Assembly: GCA_000697355.1 (NCBI GenBank)
Contig: JNEN01001260.1
Span: 186,001-250,000, forward strand
DNA: 64,000 bases
Direction: 5' to 3'
From: Syncephalastrum monosporum B8922
Taxonomy: Eukaryota; Mucoromycota; Mucoromycetes; Mucorales; Syncephalastraceae
The first letter of the stretch is position 1. Every line of letters starts with the position of its first letter. The notes beneath the pieces were generated by a model that searched no databases, had not been told where the DNA came from, and saw nothing but the letters and a program-made list of their open reading frames with translations. The translations under genes and the position numbers were made by a program. Below, piece by piece: positions 1 to 11,922 of this stretch.

Positions 1-432
1 AGTGGTGTGTTACCGGTGGTCATAGCCTTGATGCGCGGCATAGTTACAGTCGGTGCTGTCGCTTTGGCGGTAAATGGTAATGCCGAGCCACGTTCAATTT
101 GTGCCTTGACAAAGTCGAAGCCGGACTGGTCTCCCAAGACAAAGTCGCTGTGCGGGATCAGAGCTCAGTTCAGCTGGTTTGCCACCATTGGCCTGAATTT
201 CAACTCACTTGCGAAGCGCATCAATCACGATGAAGACCAGTCTGTCGAATTCAGGTTCGATGATGGGATGCAGACCGGCTTGATCCTGATACGGCCACGG
301 AGGTTGGCCATTCTCAGTTGCAAACCCGGGAAGGTACACTTTGTAAGGGAAGAAGCCGCGGCAAAACAGGGCCAGGCCAACCAACTGAACGATGGCTAGA
401 CCTAGCAGCCATTGAGGTGCTCTCGCGAACAT
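1..432 (-). CDS. LAS21: GPI ethanolamine phosphate transferase 2 (PIG-G/LAS21), 5' part
   Basis: Adds an ethanolamine-phosphate to the second mannose of GPI anchors in the ER membrane (family knowledge). Exon 1 is 432..209 and exon 2 runs from 147 off the left edge; the 61-nt intron has GTGAGT and ACAG ends. The protein starts with a hydrophobic N-terminal helix (LLGLAIVQLVGLALF), then the family hallmark RGFFPYK, followed by VFIVIDALRND, where the Asp of the alkaline-phosphatase-like active site lies, and a stretch including the conserved TAPTVTMPRIKAMTTG. About 123 residues are present of roughly 800 expected. I chose the ATG at 432 because it directly precedes the membrane helix; an in-frame open stretch continues upstream without an ATG. 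The neighbouring RPS4 lies upstream on the same strand. PIG-O/GPI13 is the alternative, but FFPYKVYLPGFA fits PIG-G better. Confidence 0.9.
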
Positions 433-743
433 AACCGCCTTGTTTCTATTACACGCACGCGTAAAAAGATACGACAACAGAAAGAAGGCGCGTAGAGCGA
501 GCAAGACCTGCGGAGGTGATATGGATTACCATATCAGACAAAGTCGTGCAATTTACGACACCACTGTGCATGTGGTAGCCTTCACGAAAGAAGCCCAAGA
601 CGCATTAAAGAGGTGAAGGTAAGAGACACACACTGTGGACATATTATCCAGCGAACAGTCGCATTCCATAAGAAGATGTGGTGCCATGAGAGGGTATTGA
701 ACATGCTTTTGCAATGTTTATTATTTTAAATTGACGTAAAAAA

Positions 744-2052
744 TTACTGCGAGGCAGCAGCGGCTCTGCGGCGATCACGCTCTTCGGCAATGGAAAGCTT
801 AATACCCTTACCCTTGGGAAGAGAGATCCATGGCTTCTTGCCTACAGAGAGAGATTATGCGATCAATACAGATGCATCATGGACACACAAGCCGCCAACT
901 TACCCTGGCCAATGACGAAGACGTTAGACTGCTTGGTGGCAAAGACGCGACCCAGCGAATCCTTGACGTGGACGATCTCAAGACCACCAATATGGCGCTC
1001 ACGATGAACGATGAGACCAACACGGCCAATGTTACGACCACCAGTAGCCATGGCGACGTTACCAGTCTCAAATTTGCAGAAGGCCTCAATCTTGTTGGTC
1101 TGGACGTTGAAACGAATAGTGTCGTTGGCCTTGATCAACGGGTCCGGGTAGCGGATGGTGCGACCATCATGGGTCACGGCATACGGAATACCCTTCTTGC
1201 CGACCAACACCTTCTTGACACGGCACAGCTTGTATTGTGCCTCCTCATCGGTAATGCGGTGGATGGCGAAGCGACCTTTAACGTCATAGACGAGACGGAA
1301 GTTCTCGCCAGTCTTTTCAATGGTAATGACATCTGTCAAGCCAAATCAAGAACAAGCAGAGAAAAATGCATCCGGGGTTCGTCAAAGCCATCGCCATCAG
1401 ACACACGCCTTGAAAAAAATTCACAAACACGACCCGCAACAAAATCACTTACCCATGTAACCAGCAGGGAAGGTCGAGTCAGTGCGGACCTTGTTGTCGA
1501 CCTTGACGAGGCGCTGCATCAGGATAGACTGGGTCTCGCGACCGTTCAGGGCATACTTCAAGCGGTTACGCAGGAAGATGATCAAAGGCAGGCACTCGCG
1601 GGTCTTGTGAGGACCAGAGCTGGGCTTAGGGGCGTACGAGCCTATCGTAGATCGATCGTGTTAATTCAATCCGCATTGTTCGTAATTGCAATCGACAACG
1701 AGAGGAACAGCCGTGATCAGTCGAGAAAAGATCTCGTCAGGAATCTGACTGTTGAGCTTGACTATATTTTTTTTCTATTTCATCACAGTGGCTGGCGTCC
1801 TTCTCTGATCGCAGAATCGACTTACCCAGAAGCTTGTCCAGCATCCAGTGCTTGGGAGCTGCCAAACGCTTCATGTGTTTCTTGGGACCACGAGCCTACA
1901 TAGCCCAGTATATTGATTAGTGATCCATCCACTCATTGAGCATCATCCATCCATCCATCCATCCATCCATCCATTTGGTAGACCATCTGGTGGTGTCATG
2001 GTTATGCATGGATGCCAGGATGTATGTAAGTATATGCTTTGATGCGTACCAT
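744..2052 (-). CDS. RPS4: 40S ribosomal protein S4 (eS4)
   Basis: Structural component of the small ribosomal subunit in the cytoplasm. Five exons: 2052..2050 (only the ATG), 1895..1826, 1641..1453, 1332..904, 841..744, giving 262 residues, the usual length for eS4. Recognisable segments are [20 protein letters not shown] at the N-terminus, [17 protein letters not shown] (S4 domain), the central [25 protein letters not shown], and the KOW-type C-terminal region [20 protein letters not shown]. An exon that holds only the start codon is common in fungal ribosomal-protein genes. The donor after the ATG (GTACGC) is weaker than the others, so the first exon is the least certain part. A 357-codon open frame on the opposite strand (830..1903) is only a shadow of this gene. 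Confidence 0.95.
1944..1974. repeat. (CATC)n tetranucleotide microsatellite
   Basis: About eight uninterrupted CATC/ATCC units inside the first intron of RPS4. Simple repeat; no function is implied. Confidence 0.9.
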
Positions 2053-5000
2053 AGTTGAAGAATAAAGAGAGAGAGAAATTTCTTGTGAGAGCTCTCTGCA
2101 CCTTTTTACCTTTTGGCACGCGGACTTTGTGCCTTATTTTTTTTTACTTTGTCAACTCAGTGTCATTTACATATACCGACGAAAGCAGCATACGTCTATT
2201 TCAGCTATTGCGTGGTAAAATTCACAGTAGATATGAGGGTGCGTTCAAAACCATATCATATCCATCTGAATGACAAGAAGGGACTCGATAGATGATGGCA
2301 CATATATCTTGGAAACGTGTATGTTGAATAAACTATTCGTCATCTTGAAGCGCGTATTGTTGGATGGAACCATGTGCTTGGTAATAGATCTGCATTTCAT
2401 ACGGTAGACACTATGAGCATCATATTCAGTGATACATCAGCATACAGTGGTGACTTACATTTTAAGAAAGGGACGTTGTAATACAATGGCGGCATCTAAC
2501 GAACACGTTGTTGATGTTCTGCGCTTAACTGTGCTTGATAAGTAACCTACTTGAACAATGCTTCAATAGAAGTATAGAGCACACAAGGTAAGGTTAAAGT
2601 CAACCACGTGTGTATCAATAGTCCACTTGTAGCGTATGAGCAATGCAACACTACCGGGGCGAACCTCAACCGAGCGTGCGTTCAACAACTGGCCAACAAT
2701 CGTATCGTTTTTGATCAAAGGAAAAGGGAAGTCTCCAGGTGTGTTCAGTAGCCTCGAAAAACATATCAAGGCTGTGATATTTGTAAGTGTTGTGTGTGTG
2801 TGTCAAGAGGGGAACCAATAACGGTGTGTCCGTGAGACTTAATAAGAGCAAAGGAAAAAGTTTATTTTGGATGATGAGGTGTGAGCATACAGATGTGGTC
2901 ATGTGATCATGCTGAAACAGAGTGGAATTTCAGCGTACCCTTTCCCCTTGATCAAGTATCGAACTTGTCCGCGACGAATGCGACTGTTCAACATTTCTCC
3001 AACCTCGAAATGTTCCTCGCTCTCGACATCATAAGGTGAAAGCGGCTCGGACTAACGGCCAGGAGGTCGGGCAAGGATGGTTCGTCGCGACGACCAAGCA
3101 ACCTGACATGGAATACCGGGTGAACTTGCATCGAGGCGGGGAGGTCAAGGCGGTCTGCGTGTGACCCACCTTCTCTTGCCTTGTTTCTGGAACAAGAACA
3201 GGAACATGTCTTGGATACATGTCAGTAGCCTTGACCGATATACGGATATTTGAAAAAGCTGCCATTGGGAACTTTCAAGTTGATACTAGAAATTGATACT
3301 TGGAGTACCTACTTGAACCTGAAAATCAAGTTTTGGAATGAAAAGGCTCGGTGCAGAAGTGGTATGAAAAACTTTCGCTTGGAGCCTTTTGTCTCACATA
3401 GCCTTTGTATAGACAAAATTGCCGTTGATGCGCAGGAGCTGACTTTGGTGCACAGCAATCCTATGCTGCACAGATATCCGCTGGGTGGAAGCATCGTACA
3501 ACCAACTACCAAAAACCAACATTGGTGGATAAGCAGCTGCGAAGGGGAGCGTATAGCAGTAGAAGTGCGGATGCTGAAGCGAACTTTGGCTTCCAAGCGG
3601 CACAGGTACGCTAGGAGCAACAATTTAATGTGAACGGCTATATTTATATTAATCCTCACCTTCATAAAAGCTCTGTCCGCTTGATGATACATGGTTCAAT
3701 AGACCCGGTATGGACTGCGGACAAGCATTTTACACCGGCACAAATGGAGATCATCCGAAAGCACACAAAACCCTGAGATATCTCCCCTCGTACATCGGCA
3801 AGGTACAGTTGTTTCACAATATACAAACACCTCATTTATTATGCCTTGACAAGCTGAGCGTTCTTTTGTTAGCATAACCTAGAGAGTCTATTCTCTCACC
3901 GAAAGCAGTCCAATTTTCATGATATAAGAGACTTCACCAAGTAGTGTTTCTCCAGGTCAGTCATTAATGTCAACCCGTACGTGATGTGTGAACCGAAAGA
4001 ATGTCAGATGTATGTGATATGGAACTAAACTGTATATCTACAGAGGGGGAAGACCATGGCTTTATCCTGGCTGGTATTAACTTTATCCCGGCTGGTATTC
4101 GACATCACAACGGCGGAAATGGTGAAAGTCAAGGGGAAGGTTGCTGGTACCAAGGTGGAGCTTCGGTTTTCGCGTTGCCACATGAATACGGTTGTGCGGA
4201 AACAGGCCTTGAAGATGACCAAACGGCTCAAAAACACTCAACGAAGGATCGTCGGAGCAGCTTAGGACATTGAAGAATATTTTCGTACAGTTGGCAAAAG
4301 CAGCACCATCCAGCATCTTCCAGCATCAGTAGGATAAAGGTGTGCGGCTTTTTGATCTCAGGTAAACGTGATAATCATACCGCCACACGTAGACTAATAC
4401 TTATATTATAGGTTTCTAACTGACAGCATTCATCATGGACTGCCCCCAACGGTGGAGCTTGCCGAATAACGAAAGTGGGACCACATGATTTCCCTCGTGC
4501 ACTGGAACAATTTTCAGTGAAAATCATTCCGCTTATCTCTTTGATCTGGCAAATACGACTAATGATGGAGACAACTGCACATGTTGTCATGACCGACTCT
4601 ACCCTACTAATGCTTCAATCAACCGACCTCAGCAAAGCCCTATCCCACCGTGTATGCCATCTCCCAAACTGATTCCCAGGAAAAGATCGTTGAGTGACGC
4701 CACCTTCATGTAACATCTTCTTTCATATACCATAGCTCAGAATATCATTTCTTTTGTACATATACATACCCCATAAGCTTTCTTATTTCTTCTGACAGAT
4801 GATCATTATATACAATGTGGCTGCTCAGTGCTAGAACAAGTGTAAAATATCATCCTCAACAATCCCAACAAGAACGGTTAACTTTGATAATAGAGTGATC
4901 AAGAGGCGCATTGGAAGTGAGATGATTACTGAACAACCAGCCAACAGCTACTAAACTCCCATGGTAGTGAGCAGTCTTGAACTTCACAGACGTCTAGTGC

Positions 5001-6944
5001 AACTGGTGGGGTTCTGGTGGGGATCCAAGCTAAATGACGGTTTATCCATGGAGGAACCGAAATAGGGACAATTGCTTCTGTTTACTCCTCTGTTACCATG
5101 ATACCAGCTTTGATAAGTATTACGAGAACAGTACTGCTGATAACATGTATCATATTGCTTTGTATGTCATACCATCCTAGCGTTTTACGATTATGTTGTC
5201 AAATATTGGCATATACTTGGTTTGATGATGTAGTTTCGTCTAATGAGATTGATAGCACCAAAAGCTAATCCATCTCATAACATGATCCCTCCTATATTCA
5301 TCTCGGTAGTGTACCGCTATAGACCGTACATGATTGGTGGATGCTAGAAGAACTAAAGCATTGTCTTGCTATATTAATGCAGCAGGCAAGTATTTAGCCA
5401 ACATGATGCTCACGGCTTGTGATTAGCAAATCAATCGATAGACATATTTTGGAAGTATATTCAGTGCTGACATGTACTGTATAACGTGTACAAAGAGAGC
5501 ACATCTTGCATGAAGGTGCGGAAGGTACCCTTAAAAACCAGCAAGGATGTTGGTCTTGCTGTAGAAATCCAAGATAAGGCAAAGATGGTGAATGCAAAAG
5601 ATTGGCGAGGTTGGATTAGACACTGAAAAGAGTACTTCGATAGATGATTGGACGTGAAACACATTTAAGCACAATATACATGACAGATCAAGGCTGTATC
5701 GCTGGACCAGCGCTTATATTGAGAGCTTAAAAATTCTACGAAGTTACCTGAATGTGTATTGCGGATTTTGAAAATTGCGTCATGTCCTTCCAGCTTTTGC
5801 ATTTTCAAACGCAAAGCACTGTAGCAACTGGCAGTGTATAATTTTGTCACGCATCCTTATAGAAATCCTTTGCTTCTCACTGAGGATGACGAATATCTGT
5901 ACTTCGAGTGTGAGAGAGTCATGTGGTGTGAAGTATATCTGTTCGTCGTTATGGTATTGTCAACACTTCCACTGGAAGCCTAGAGGCGTACCAGGAAGAT
6001 TTCGGAAAGAGGCGAGGTGATTTGTGCTCGTTTCCCACGACCAAGCTGACAAGAAGCTATACAAGACTAGAAGTGGGATCGTCATGGAAGTTATCATATC
6101 TTTCTTGCATCCACGTTATGAGAAAACGCAGCGACGTTTTCTATGCAGATTGCATGGTTTTGCGAGGAACCCACTAAATAGAAAGCACCGCCCAACGTCG
6201 CCACTGTAACCCAGCCTATCAAATCGGTGCCCTGTTCTCACGGGACCCTTTTCCCCTATTCAATTTTATATACAATTACAATTGCCTCACCAAGGAAAAG
6301 CCTAAAAAACTTAGCTTAGACACGCGAAAACGTCATCGTGTGGAGAAGTAGCTTGTACTAAAATGCCGAGCAAGTAATACAACAGAAACCAGTACCAAGT
6401 TGCAAATATTAGCGAACTCCCAGAAATAGGTAGATATTTAACTGTGTATTCATGTGTACCTACGTACATACACAGAACTGTCATTTATGCTGAAGGGGGG
6501 CAATTTGGCATGGACAACGACAAATAGATTTGGAGAGCTAAACAAAAGATAAATGTACGACCAGATTTTGCTCAACTGATTTCGGTAATTTCTTCATATA
6601 AAAGATGAAGGACAGAACAGCTCCAATGGAAGCAGAGTTCGAGTGTCCACCGTATCCAGTAATTGCTGGGTAGGTGAGCTAAAGTAAATTAAACGGTTGC
6701 AATTAAGGTAAAAAGAAAAAAAAAGAAGGTTGGAGCCAAGCACAAGGAAAATGCGGATTAGCGTGGTCGGGAAAGAGGAACAGTAGACACATTGGTATTG
6801 GGTCAGCTGGAACCTGATTTTTGGCCACTTTTCCCCTCCCCTTCGTTGTACTTCCTTCTTGGTTCCTTCCCTCCTCACTTATTTTACGGTATATGGGTCT
6901 TGGATGCAACAGCCCTCGAACACTCTTCTCGAAGCATATCCTTC
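2053..6944. other. Gene-poor interval between RPS4 and kinase A
   Basis: No reading frame here shows family motifs or a convincing exon chain, apart from the retroelement remnant at 2900-3180. Two near-identical 20-nt units (TTTATCC/TGGCTGGTATT) lie next to each other near 4060-4100. Open frames such as 3250..3633 (plus), 3309..3692 (minus) and 4001..4273 (plus) have unremarkable composition and I could not connect them to anything. The stretch 3180-3700 may hold further, unrecognisable transposon sequence. I see no tRNA-like B box. Confidence 0.6.
2900..3180 (-). mobile_element. Ty3/gypsy chromovirus remnant: integrase C-terminus and chromodomain
   Basis: Reading the minus strand from 3170, one frame gives HADRLDLPASMQVHPVFHVR, the hallmark of the end of gypsy integrases (consensus like LDLPxSMKIHPVFHVSLLK). 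From about 3051 the homology moves to another frame and gives a chromodomain: EEHFEVGEMLNSRIRRG, then VRYLIKGKGYAEIPL (compare YEVEEILDHRxRRGxxQYLVKWKGY). In chromoviruses the two domains are joined in one polyprotein, so the frame change and the absence of reverse transcriptase, RNase H or recognisable LTRs nearby show a degraded fragment. The chromodomain of this class reads histone marks and targets integration (family knowledge). A possible second degenerate chromodomain-like stretch lies near 2620-2720, but that is weak. Confidence 0.75.
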
Positions 6945-9900
6945 ATGAGTCAAAACCCATTGAACGCACCCTTGGCTTTCTTAAAGAACCACAACGCAAA
7001 CGCTTCGGCCTCTTCCTTTGACCAGCCCTCGCAATCTCCTTCATCTCCCAAATCCAGATCAAGATCAAGCAGCTTCATGCGCGTTGTTTATCCGAATCAT
7101 AGCCCGCCACCCGCACTTTCGCTCGCGCGCCGTTCTTTGAGCGTCTCAGAAAGCAGACGCCCCTCGTCCGTTGCTTTTGCAGAGGACTTTCAGCCTTTGC
7201 ATGCCAATTTCTCCGCAACTTCTCTTTCTCAGCCATCTGAAACCAATTGGGCAGGCAGAATAGACGATTTTGACGTAAAAAATCCTATAGGTACGTCATG
7301 GACACACTCTATCTCTGTCTGTCTCTATATGTGTCTCTCTGTCTCTCGTCCTCCACCTATATCGCTGGTTATCCTGACCCTGATTCTGACTTGTGCTCGG
7401 TATAACCAGGCTATGGGTCCTCGGCTGTTGTGTTTTGTGCCATTCATAAGCCGTCCGGCAAGCGCGTTGCCATCAAACAAATCGATCTGGACATGTTTGA
7501 GCGTAACCAAATTGATGAGCTCAGGGTACGTTCTTCATTAGTCTTATTTTTCTCGTATTTCATACAACCATAGCATAACCTTTTATCTAATCGTATAGAG
7601 AGAGACGGCCTTGATGGCCCTATCCAAGCACCCTAACGTGTTACGTGTCTATGGCTCTTTTGTCACCGGATCCAAACTGCATATCGTCACGCCATATTTG
7701 GCCTCAGGTACAACCCAACCGAATCCTGTTGTGTCATGTGTATGCTACATGTTGGCTAACGGTGCGCTTTTCACAAAGGCTCCTGCCTTGACATCATGAA
7801 ATCGGCACACTCTGAGGGTCTGGATGAAATTAGCATTGCCACCATATTAAAGCAAGCCTTGGAGGGACTGCAGTATTTGCACAAGAACGGACATATCCAC
7901 CGGGATGTAAAGGCGGGCAACCTGTTGATGGACGAACATGGCACTGTCCTACTGGCTGATTTCGGTGTCTCCAGCTCGCTTTCCGAGAAGGGCGATGTCC
8001 GAAAAACTTTTGTGGGAACTGTAAGCGCGACTCCAGCCCCAGCCTTTCATTTTTCTTTCCACCCATCTTGTGTAAATACTAATACATCATTGCAGCCCTG
8101 CTGGATGGCGCCAGAGGTAATGGAACAAGCCGGATATGACTTTAGTGCCGATATTTGGAGTTTCGGTATTACTGCGCTGGAACTCGCCAAGGGCCATGCA
8201 CCCTTTGCAAAATATCCGCCCATGAAAGTAAGTTGTGTGACACGCCACATAAATAAGAAAAACCCGATAGATTCCTAATCCGTCCTGTTACCAGGTCTTG
8301 ATGATGATCCTTTCCAACGACTCCCCTACACTGGATCGGGACGGCTCCGCACATAAGTATTCAAAAATCTTCAAGGAGATGATCGACAGCTGTCTCCAGA
8401 AAGACGCATCCAAAAGGTATATGTCTAGAGATGGATTCTGCTCAAGCATTTCCTATAACTACCTCCCATACATCCGTCCAGACCCACGGCAGAGAAGCTG
8501 CTTCAACATCCTTTTTTCAAGCAAGCAAAACGCAAAGAGTACCTAGCGCGCACACTGCTGGTCGGTGTGCCACCCCTAGAATTTCGGAAGCCCAAAAAGC
8601 CGCCTCAGAAACAGATTTTGGCAGAAACGACCGAGCAATGGGACTTTGACACAACGGATGAGGCACCATCCACGACAAGGAAACATATTTCATTCGGCGA
8701 CGTCGTTGTCCGGGACCCCTCTCGCCCCACCCTCCCAGGGAGTGTCTCCACACCGTCAAGGACATTTCCCGTGGCCCAGGAATCGAATAGCGGTCCTAAA
8801 AAGTCACGCTTTGTTGTAGAAGAGGCCTTCCACAGCACCCAAGATACCCATCCGTTGGACAAATCGCCTGGGCCTGAATTGATACAGTCAATAACGGTGA
8901 CTAAGACATGTCAAGATGGACAAGTCAAGAAGGGTCGCTTTAGCGTCAACCAGGTCTCACAACAACTATCACCCCCTCAGCAACAGGAACAACGGCAATC
9001 ATCGCGCGAGACGCCAGACGCCAATATTTCCTCGCTTCCTCGAGTTCATAGTCAAGAGAGCTTGCCGGGTAAGTGTACTTGGTCTTGCATATACATCCAC
9101 CAACCACTCAGCTAACTGAATCTGAACAGCGGCCGAACGCAAGTCGCGATTCGAGGTGCAGCTTCTGGAGCATGGCGCTACTCTGACACGTGAGAATTCC
9201 AGCTCATCTGCCATGTCACTTCCGCGAAACGGGTCGACAAGCAGCAAGTCGAGCAGGTTCTCCGTCGAGGTAGAAGGCTCTCATGCGGACAGCACCGCTT
9301 CGCCTCGTGCACGTGAACCTTCTGCCGAAACCACTATTGTCTCCTCCTCCCCATGTTTGCCGGAATGCAGGAAAATAGGTCGTTTTGAGCTCTCGGGCGG
9401 TTCCTTGGCTGACGTCAAACCTCTACAGCTGAACGATGGTAAAAGAGACACATTTTCCTGCGTCACGGACTAAGATGTATACATTCCATTTAGCGCTACC
9501 TCTAAGCGAACCAATGGCGCACATGTGTTCAAGTATGGAGATGCTTCTCAAGTACACCGAGGCGCAGCGTCACTTGTTAAATGACATGATGACCAACATG
9601 TCCATCGCCTCTGGGCACAAGATGGTATCGCAACCAGCAAGTCGTAAAGGTTCACACGATGGTGACGCGGAGCAGCAGCAGCAGCAGCAGCGTAGGCCAA
9701 GGTAGAGTATTAGGAGTGTTTCCATCTCAACAAGGGTGGCTGAATAATATGCTAGGACGAGCACGATGCCGGCGTCGTCTAACAGTCTGGTAAACATATG
9801 AATGCGACAAGGTGTTTAGCTTGCTAAATCAAGTTACAGGAACAATTACAAAATGTTTTATCTGCAACACAAGCGGAGCGCGACAGACTGGCGCATGAGA

Positions 9901-9959
9901 ATGAAGTGCTCCGTCGGCAAGTACAAGAGCTACGTCAGGCGCAGTCCTCTTCATCGTAG
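6945..9959 (+). CDS. Ste20/GCK-type serine/threonine kinase A (OSR1/SPAK/FRAY-like catalytic domain)
   Basis: Eleven exons: 6945..7290, 7410..7525, 7599..7707, 7779..8020, 8096..8227, 8295..8416, 8482..9068, 9130..9438, 9494..9701, 9756..9789, 9840..9959; 774 residues. Order: Ser/Pro-rich N-terminus (1-105); kinase domain from [10 protein letters not shown] with VAIKQIDL (ATP Lys), [21 protein letters not shown] and the activation segment [13 protein letters not shown]; then a long tail with five RFx[VL] motifs (Arg near residues 465, 508, 558, 594, 636), a Gln run and a short C-terminal coiled coil. The activation segment and PFFKQAKRK after the kinase fold match the OSR1/SPAK group, but I see no CCT/PF2 domain. 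The 34-nt exon 9756..9789 was deduced from phase. A paralogue (kinase B) lies inverted 17 kb away, with exons 2, 3, 5 and 6 identical in length. Substrates are unknown. Confidence 0.93.
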
Positions 9960-10256
9960 CGTTTCTTGGCTGTAATTAGTGTAATATAACAAAGAAACTT
10001 TACTGAAGTTTGATGAATACTACTCTATTTACCTTACCTTGTGACCTCATATCCTTCCTTAAATAGATACATATGTGCTATCTGTATATAAGAGCATCAG
10101 GCATCTGGAAACATTTTACGTATGTACTAATCTATTCGTGATTTTATTTCAATGCTATTTTGGACACTATTTTGTTTTGAAAGCTACAAACTATGCAAGA
10201 GGAGCGTAATCATACGACCATACATGATTACTTCCATCCAAGGTGTGTGAGGGGTA

Positions 10257-11680
10257 TTAATAGTCATCAATGGTGTCATCGGGGTGATGTCTTTTGACAG
10301 GAATAGAGCGAAATTCTGAAGTAAGCAGAGTGGAATAACCGATTTTTCCCTGCACCGTAATTTGCAAATCGTGAGAGAGCTTACGCCTGTTGTGTTCGAA
10401 GCGAGTCTGGAAAAATCTGTTATCCGAAGGACGATAATAGAGAGGAAGTCGATACAGGTGACGACCGAAAGTGTCAGAACCCTGTTCCCGCAGCTCGACA
10501 AAGAGTACGAGGCCGACATCGGTCTCTTTGTGTGTGGCGCTTACAACCCGCACGTCGACAGGTGCATCATATCCAAAAGGCAGCTTATCGGGTGGCAGAG
10601 GGTGTTGGTGGAGAATGACACGATCACCAAAGAGGACAGGCCTTTCGCCATGCTTCCAGCGCCATTCGGCCTTTTGAGCATTTTCCATTTGGGCTTGTTC
10701 GTTGTAGAGGGGACCAAAAACATCTGCGAGGCGGTCAACTGCGTCTTGGTCGAGCCGGACGACCGAGGCATTCTTCACAGAGACAAGGCTGATATGCCTA
10801 GGGATCCTGAGGGCCTTCAGTTCCTCATTGTGCGAGCCAAGAATAGCGTCGACCGTCGAACGCTCCCAGGCAGGATTGTAGCGCGGACGGACGGCGGGGA
10901 CATAGTTGATGCGCGACTGGAGGCGATGGCCTGAGAAATACTTGCGAAACTTCTCGACGTGCGGGAGACGGTCGTCCCACATTTCAACGGTCGTCAGGGA
11001 GGGGACTTTGCGAAACATGTGCTCCATGAAGGAGGTCTTGAAGTCCATGGTGGTGGAAAAGACCGAGGGCTGCACGTTGTACAAGACTCGGTCGTCTGCA
11101 TTGTTTCTCGTGGCTAGATCGGCAAGTTCCGGGTCCGGGCGAAGGCACACCATATCGAACGCAAGGTCCTTCGACCTGAGCATGAACGGAATCACCTTAT
11201 GGAACGGATGATACCGTCTTCCCGTCAGCACCACAGTAAGCGTCTCCTCATCTGCCAGCGATCGTCGTGCGCGCGCCACCACATCTTCGTTCCAAAACCC
11301 ATGCCACCCTGATTTCTCCAGCTGATCCAGTGGTCCCAGCTCAAGGCTGCGTAGATCCCGCCACCAGCCAGGGCCAAAGTGATTCTCGGTCGTCATGGCA
11401 CCAATAAATTTGGGATGCCACATGCACGGGCTCAGGGAAGGCGATAGAAAAAGGGTTGAATCAAAGTCAAAGATGTCGAGCTTGGTCGGTTGGCGAGGCA
11501 CTCGGTTGTTCGACTCATCGTCTAAGCGCTGCTTTGCAAACGGCGATCCATCGAACTGACGCTCGAGTATGCTCTGTCGTATTTGGACAGTGAGAAAACA
11601 GGACGCTTTTTATTTAGTGTGTGTGTGATAGCTTGTATTACCTCTTCTGCATCACTTATGCCGGCTGCTTTGGGTCGCAT
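10257..11680 (-). CDS. HAD-superfamily protein of the Swiss-Army-Knife RNA-repair-like family
   Basis: Two exons: 11680..11642 and 11573..10257; 451 residues. The N-terminal half is a HAD fold: motif I DIFDFDSTLF (DxDST), the family-typical GPGWWRDLRSLELG, motif II VLTGRR, and the acidic motif MWDDRLPHVEKF. HAD enzymes form a phospho-Asp intermediate, and this fungal family (HAD_SAK type) was named from multidomain proteins predicted to act in RNA repair; the substrate here is unknown. The C-terminal half, from about residue 250, carries no domain I recognise. The start comes from a 13-codon first exon whose donor GTAATA joins in phase; the long second exon alone has only a GTG near its start, which supports the spliced model. 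Neighbouring genes on both sides are kinase A (convergent) and the cyclase (same strand). Confidence 0.88.
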
Positions 11681-11922
11681 AAGAGGTAGAAAAGTTGCTG
11701 GATTCAAACAGCCACTCTGGCGGCTGCTATCCAAATCTGCGTTTCAAAGTAAAGTCCACATGGATAGATATGAAAAGATAACCTCAAAGTCGTTCTTCCA
11801 TCCCTAAACGTATATCACCATTTTATCAAGCTACGTCAGTAGTGCACAGATGCATACATGCGTATAAATAGTATGTATCAAGCATTTACATTTTATATAT
11901 ATTTACAATTACATTCACCTGT

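Noticed and set aside
830..1903. 357-codon open frame on the plus strand
   Set aside because: It lies antisense to RPS4, crosses its introns and has no family features; the minus-strand gene explains the sequence.
3250..3692. Overlapping 127-codon frames on both strands
   Set aside because: No family motifs on either strand, and frames of this size occur by chance; possibly eroded transposon sequence.
4001..4273. 90-codon plus-strand frame (Gly-rich in part)
   Set aside because: Overlaps a short duplicated segment and shows no recognisable domain or splice continuation.
10362..10934. 190-codon plus-strand frame
   Set aside because: Antisense shadow of the HAD protein coding exon.
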